The position numbers were made by a program, and so were the translations under genes. A stretch of 10,040 bases of DNA, from the NCBI GenBank assembly GCA_036003365.1, contig DASYSL010000125.1, positions 1-10,040 on the forward strand, written 5' to 3'. Of this stretch, positions 7,107 through 10,040 are shown one piece after another. The stretch comes from DASYSL01 sp036003365. GTDB lineage: Bacteria; Eisenbacteria; RBG-16-71-46; DASYSL01. Below the pieces are notes generated by a model. It was not told the DNA's origin, did no database searches, and saw only the letters and a list, made by a program, of their open reading frames with translations. The first letter of the stretch is position 1. Every line of letters starts with the position of its first letter.

Positions 7107-8078
7107 ATGCTCATCCCCATCCAGGCCATCCGCGAGGCGGCCCAGCGCACCGCGCCGCACCTGCACAGGACTCCGGTGCTGTCGTCGCGGAGCCTCGGAG
7201 AGCGCGCCGGCGTGCGTCTCGTGCTCAAGGCCGAATGCTTCCAGAAGACCGGGTCGTTCAAGCCACGAGGTGCTTTGAACCTCGTGCTCATGCTGCCCGA
7301 GGAGAAGCGTGCGCGCGGGCTCATCACGGTCTCGGCCGGCAATCACGCGCAGGCCGTGGCCTGGGCGGCGAGCGTGGTCGGCGTGCCGTGCACCGTGGTG
7401 ATGCCAGCCGACGCGCCGCGCTCCAAGCTCGAGGCGGTGCGCGGCTACGGGGCGCGCATCGTGGCTCACGCCGATCGCACGACCTTGTTCGATCGGCTGC
7501 GCGAGGAAGAGGCGAAAACGGGTGCCGCCTTCGTGCATCCATTCGACGATCCAAACGGTCTTGCCGGCGCGGGCACGCTCGGTCTCGAGATCGTGGAGCA
7601 GGTGCCGGAGGTCGGGTGCCTGGTGGTGCCGATCGGCGGCGGCGGCCTCATGGCCGGCGTGGCGAGCGCGGTGAAAGCACTCTCGCCCCGCTGCCGCGTG
7701 ATCGGCGTCGAGCTCCAAGAAGGTCCTGGCATGATGCCGGCGCTCGCCGCCGGGAAGCCCGTGCCCGCTCCGCGCCCGGCGACCCTCGCCGACGGCCTCA
7801 CGCCGCCTTTCGTGGGCGCGCTGCCGCTCGAGGTGGCGCGCGAGGCGGTCGACGAGATCGTTCTCGTCTCCGAAGAAGAGATCCGCGAGTCGATGCGCTC
7901 GCTCCTCGTTCGCGCCAAGCTCTACGTCGAGGGCGCGGGAGCGGCGGCTACGGCCGCGCTCCTCGCGGGTAAAGTCCGCGTGCCGGCGGGCACTCTCGTG
8001 GTCAGCATCGTCTCCGGAGGCAACGTGGATCCCGAGCGGGTGTTGGCGCTGTTCGAGTCGAAGGAGAGCGTTTCATGA
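7107..8078 (+). CDS. PLP-dependent threonine/serine dehydratase-family enzyme (fold type II, no ACT domain)
   Basis: The 323-aa enzyme matches the catabolic threonine dehydratase / serine racemase / hydroxyaspartate dehydratase branch. The Schiff-base Lys52 lies in QKTGSFKPRGA, the substrate/PLP loop SAGNHAQ is at 76-82, the phosphate-binding loop PIGGGGL at 175-181 and the C-terminal SGGNVD at 303-308. There is no C-terminal ACT domain, so the isoleucine-regulated IlvA form is unlikely. The expected chemistry is alpha,beta-elimination of water from a hydroxy-amino acid to an enamine/imine and then a 2-oxo acid plus ammonia. The stop overlaps the next ATG as ATGA, so product transfer or joint regulation with the mu-crystallin-like enzyme is plausible. 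The start is set by homology (MLIPIQAIREAAQ); it has no visible ribosome binding site. EutB of ectoine breakdown belongs to the same superfamily and is an alternative. Confidence 0.9.
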   Translation: MLIPIQAIREAAQRTAPHLHRTPVLSSRSLGERAGVRLVLKAECFQKTGSFKPRGALNLVLMLPEEKRARGLITVSAGNHAQAVAWAASVVGVPCTVVMPADAPRSKLEAVRGYGARIVAHADRTTLFDRLREEEAKTGAAFVHPFDDPNGLAGAGTLGLEIVEQVPEVGCLVVPIGGGGLMAGVASAVKALSPRCRVIGVELQEGPGMMPALAAGKPVPAPRPATLADGLTPPFVGALPLEVAREAVDEIVLVSEEEIRESMRSLLVRAKLYVEGAGAAATAALLAGKVRVPAGTLVVSIVSGGNVDPERVLALFESKESVS

Positions 8079-9070
8079 AGGTGTTGTTCGTGAACGAGGC
8101 CGGCGTCCACGACCTCTTGCCCATGCCGGCGTGCGTGGACCTCATGCGCCGCACGCTCGCGACCTTGGCGCGCGGCGACGTGGTGCTTCCGCTGCGCAAC
8201 ATGGTGCGCCTGCCCGACGGCTCGGGAATCTTGGGCCTCATGCCAGGTTATCTCGGCGAGCCCCGGAGCTTCGGCCTCAAGGTGGTGAGCGTGATGCCCG
8301 GCAATCATGGAACGCCCTACGACTCGCACCAGGGCGTGGTCATGCTGTTCGGGCTCGAGCACGGCGAGCCGCTCGCCATCATCGACGCCACCGCGATCAC
8401 CGCCATCCGCACTGCGGCGGCTTCGGGCGCAGCGACCGATGTGCTGGCGCGTCCGGACGCCGGCGATCTCGCCATCATCGGCTCGGGCGCGCAGGCGCGC
8501 AGCCACATCCCGGCCATGCGCGCCGTGCGCAAGCTGCGCCGCGTGCGCGTGTGGAGCCGCTCGCGCGAGCACGCCGAGCGCTTTGCGCGCGAGCAGTCGG
8601 ACGCAGCCGGGGTGAAGATCGAAGTGTGCGCGAGCGGGGAGGAGGCGGTGCGCGGCGCCGACCTCGTGTGTACGACGACCTCCGCCCAGGAGCCCATCGT
8701 GCACGGGGCCTGGCTCGCGCCTGGCGCGCACCTGAACGCCGTGGGCGCGTGCTTCGCGGCCACCCGCGAGCTCGACACCGAAGCCGTGAAGCGGGCGCGC
8801 TTTTACACCGATTGCCGCGAATCGTGCGTCAACGAGTCGGGCGACTTCCTGATCGCGCGCCGGGAGGGCGCGATCACCGATGCGCATCTGCTCGGCGAAG
8901 TGGGCGAGGTGCTGATCGGCAAGGCGCCGGGCCGCGCCTCACCCGACGACATCACGGTCTACGAGTCGCTCGGGATCGCGGTCGAGGACCTGGCCTCGGC
9001 CCACGAGATTCACCGCACCGCACTCGAAACGGGCAAGGGCACGTGGCTCGAATGGGGCGGACCGCCCTGA
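8075..9070 (+). CDS. Ornithine cyclodeaminase / mu-crystallin family NAD(P)-dependent enzyme
   Basis: The 331-aa protein has the standard length for the family. Arg41 and Lys69 (GLKVV) sit at the positions that bind substrate carboxylate and assist catalysis; Arg112 follows in AIRTAAAS. The Rossmann NAD(P) loop is AIIGSGAQARSH (about 133-144), and the C-terminal half has FLIARREGAI, GEVGEVLIG and ITVYESLGIAVEDL, all hallmarks. The segment VGACFAATRELD carries Cys226 where true ornithine cyclodeaminase has its catalytic Asp. This argues for a ketimine reductase, amino-acid dehydrogenase or other family activity rather than ornithine to proline. It overlaps the dehydratase by ATGA and has AAGGAGA 7 bases before its start. 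EutC-like (ectoine) or alanine-dehydrogenase-like roles are possible. Family is certain, substrate is not. Confidence 0.9.
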   Translation: MKVLFVNEAGVHDLLPMPACVDLMRRTLATLARGDVVLPLRNMVRLPDGSGILGLMPGYLGEPRSFGLKVVSVMPGNHGTPYDSHQGVVMLFGLEHGEPLAIIDATAITAIRTAAASGAATDVLARPDAGDLAIIGSGAQARSHIPAMRAVRKLRRVRVWSRSREHAERFAREQSDAAGVKIEVCASGEEAVRGADLVCTTTSAQEPIVHGAWLAPGAHLNAVGACFAATRELDTEAVKRARFYTDCRESCVNESGDFLIARREGAITDAHLLGEVGEVLIGKAPGRASPDDITVYESLGIAVEDLASAHEIHRTALETGKGTWLEWGGPP

Positions 9071-9084
9071 TCAAGGAGAACGAC

Positions 9085-9525
9085 ATGTCGCGAGTCTCCA
9101 TCGCTCTGGTGGCCGGGCTGCTCCTCGCCTGTGCCGCGTACGCCGCCGACTCCGCGCACACCGCCGAGGGCGTGCGAGCCGCCGAGCAGGCGCGCGCCGA
9201 CGCGCTTCTCAAGGCCGACACCACCGCGTTGTCGCGCCTCGTGGCCGACGACTTCGTCGAGATCTCACGCCTTGGCACCCTGCGCACCAAGGCCGACAAC
9301 ATCAAAGACATCGCGAGCGGTGACCTCAAGCTGCTCACGGTGAAGTACGACAGCACCAACGTGCGCGTGTATGGCGATGTGGCCGTGCTGCGCGCCATCG
9401 CCAACAACACCGGCATGTTCCATGGCCAGCCCTTCGCCGGCCGCATCTGGTACACGCGCGTGTTCGTGTGGAAGGACGGGCGCTGGCAGGCGGTCACCAT
9501 GCAGCAAACGCCGATTGCGGGATGA
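9085..9525 (+). CDS. Small exported NTF2-like / DUF4440-type protein
   Basis: The 146-aa protein begins at ATG 9085, behind AAGGAGA (9073-9079), 14 bases after the previous stop. Residues 1-20 are a signal peptide. Cleavage may follow AYA (signal peptidase I), or Cys16 in LLAC could be a lipobox cysteine, making it a lipoprotein. The mature part fits the NTF2/SnoaL/DUF4440 cone fold: an N-terminal helix ending in ALLKADTTALSRLVADDFVEIS, with breaks between predicted helices, then strands GDVAVLRAIAN, RIWYTRVFVWKDGRWQAV and QQTP. Such domains bind small ligands or act as simple enzymes; no catalytic residues can be assigned here. Its place inside an operon of cytosolic enzymes is odd. The stop overlaps the methyltransferase start as ATGA. 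Confidence 0.82.
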   Translation: MSRVSIALVAGLLLACAAYAADSAHTAEGVRAAEQARADALLKADTTALSRLVADDFVEISRLGTLRTKADNIKDIASGDLKLLTVKYDSTNVRVYGDVAVLRAIANNTGMFHGQPFAGRIWYTRVFVWKDGRWQAVTMQQTPIAG

Positions 9526-10040
9526 GGGCGGCGGCCATCGAGACGCGCACCGGCGGCTACGATCCCATCTATTCGGGCTTCGACTCGCCCCTCATGCGCC
9601 AGGTCAGGCGCGAGTCGTACGGCGAGGACATCGGCCAGCACTCGTGGGTGACGGCGGAGGAATTTCGCCGCGACATGGCGAGCCTTCGGCTCTCGGCTTC
9701 GACGAGGCTCCTGGACCTCGGCTGCGGCCCGGGCGGGCCGCTCACCTACGCCATGCGCACCAGCGGGTGCTGGGCGACCGGAATCGACGCCAGCGAGCCG
9801 GCGCTCGCTTCGGCGCGTGAGCGCGCGCGTGTTCTTGGAGTGGAGCAGCGCATCCGGCTCACCCGAGCCGATTTGAACGCGCCCCTCGCCTTGCCGGAGC
9901 GCCTGTTCGAAGCCGCTCTCTCGCTCGACGTCATCCTTCATCTCGAGAATCGCCAGGAGCTTTTCCACGAAGTGGCGCGAGTGCTCGTTCCGGGCGGCCG
10001 CTTTCTCTTCACCGACGCCGGCGTGCTCACCGGCACGATA
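9522..10040 (+). CDS. SAM-dependent class I methyltransferase (3' end missing)
   Basis: The reading frame stays open from ATG 9522 to the window edge (173 codons), with no stop reached. SAM-binding motif I is LLDLGCGPGG (residues 63-72). The acidic residue at the end of strand beta-2 is Asp89 (GIDAS). Motif IV-like SLDVILHLE and the post-motif VLVPGGRFLFTDAGVLTGT follow in order, as in small-molecule methyltransferases of the glycine/sarcosine and phosphoethanolamine N-methyltransferase type (Methyltransf_11/25). The N-terminal YDPIYSGFDSPLMRQ region probably forms the substrate lid. The start overlaps the DUF4440 gene as ATGA, so it belongs to the same operon. Substrate is unknown. The C-terminal part, which usually shapes the acceptor site, lies outside the window. 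Confidence 0.9.
   Translation, partial: MRAAAIETRTGGYDPIYSGFDSPLMRQVRRESYGEDIGQHSWVTAEEFRRDMASLRLSASTRLLDLGCGPGGPLTYAMRTSGCWATGIDASEPALASARERARVLGVEQRIRLTRADLNAPLALPERLFEAALSLDVILHLENRQELFHEVARVLVPGGRFLFTDAGVLTGTI

Noticed and set aside
6561..7718. Minus-strand open frame of 385 codons across the divergent region
   Set aside because: It overlaps both the glycine-zipper and dehydratase genes out of frame, with His/Arg-rich composition and no domain.
7107..9070. Ectoine utilisation (eutB/eutC) assignment
   Set aside because: The pair belongs to the same superfamilies, but no ectoine hydrolase, deacetylase, transporter or EnuR-type regulator is in view, and the next two genes do not belong to that pathway.
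8131..9084. Long upstream extension of the DUF4440 frame
   Set aside because: Arg/Ala/Gly-rich shadow of the ornithine cyclodeaminase-family gene; ATG 9085 has a good ribosome binding site and signal peptide.

Overview
The window is about 10 kb of high-GC, gene-dense bacterial chromosome. Sec-type signal peptides, a probable outer-membrane beta-barrel protein and an exported glycine-zipper protein point to a diderm (Gram-negative) host. Gene style and composition would fit a soil or sediment lineage such as Acidobacteriota, Gemmatimonadota, Myxococcota or Eisenbacteria-like bacteria. That placement is an impression, since no marker gene is present. I see no rRNA, tRNA, CRISPR array, insertion sequence or phage gene.

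Layout. (1) 205-2883 (+): an 892-residue, almost entirely coiled-coil protein of unknown function, standing alone and closed by a perfect 11-bp-stem terminator at 2910-2945. (2) 3036-5200 (+): a two-gene unit joined by a 4-bp ATGA overlap. It encodes a cytosolic DJ-1/PfpI-AraC regulator, then an exported protein with a cysteine-rich heavy-metal-binding-type domain, its own DJ-1/PfpI domain and an unassigned C-terminal region. A probable terminator follows. (3) 5323-6216 (+): a secreted, probable outer-membrane beta-barrel protein. (4) 6269-6886 (-): a convergent exported glycine-zipper protein with its own terminator at 6220-6255. (5) 7107-10040 (+): a tightly packed operon of a PLP-dependent threonine/serine dehydratase-like enzyme, an ornithine cyclodeaminase/mu-crystallin-family NAD(P) enzyme, a small exported NTF2/DUF4440-like protein and a SAM-dependent methyltransferase cut off by the window edge. 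Three of these junctions are 4-bp ATGA overlaps or a 14-bp gap.

How the genes may work together. In unit 2, regulator and target share the same fold and the same catalytic-Cys neighbourhood, one inside and one outside the inner membrane, which suggests a sensing or autoregulatory pair. In unit 5, the dehydratase would form enamine/imine or 2-oxo products from a hydroxy-amino acid. The neighbouring mu-crystallin-like enzyme, which lacks the usual cyclodeaminase Asp, could reduce a ketimine or oxidise an amino acid in the same pathway. The substrate cannot be told from sequence. The most unusual items are the inside/outside DJ-1 pair with its metal-binding-domain fusion, the giant coiled-coil protein and the four-gene coupled operon.
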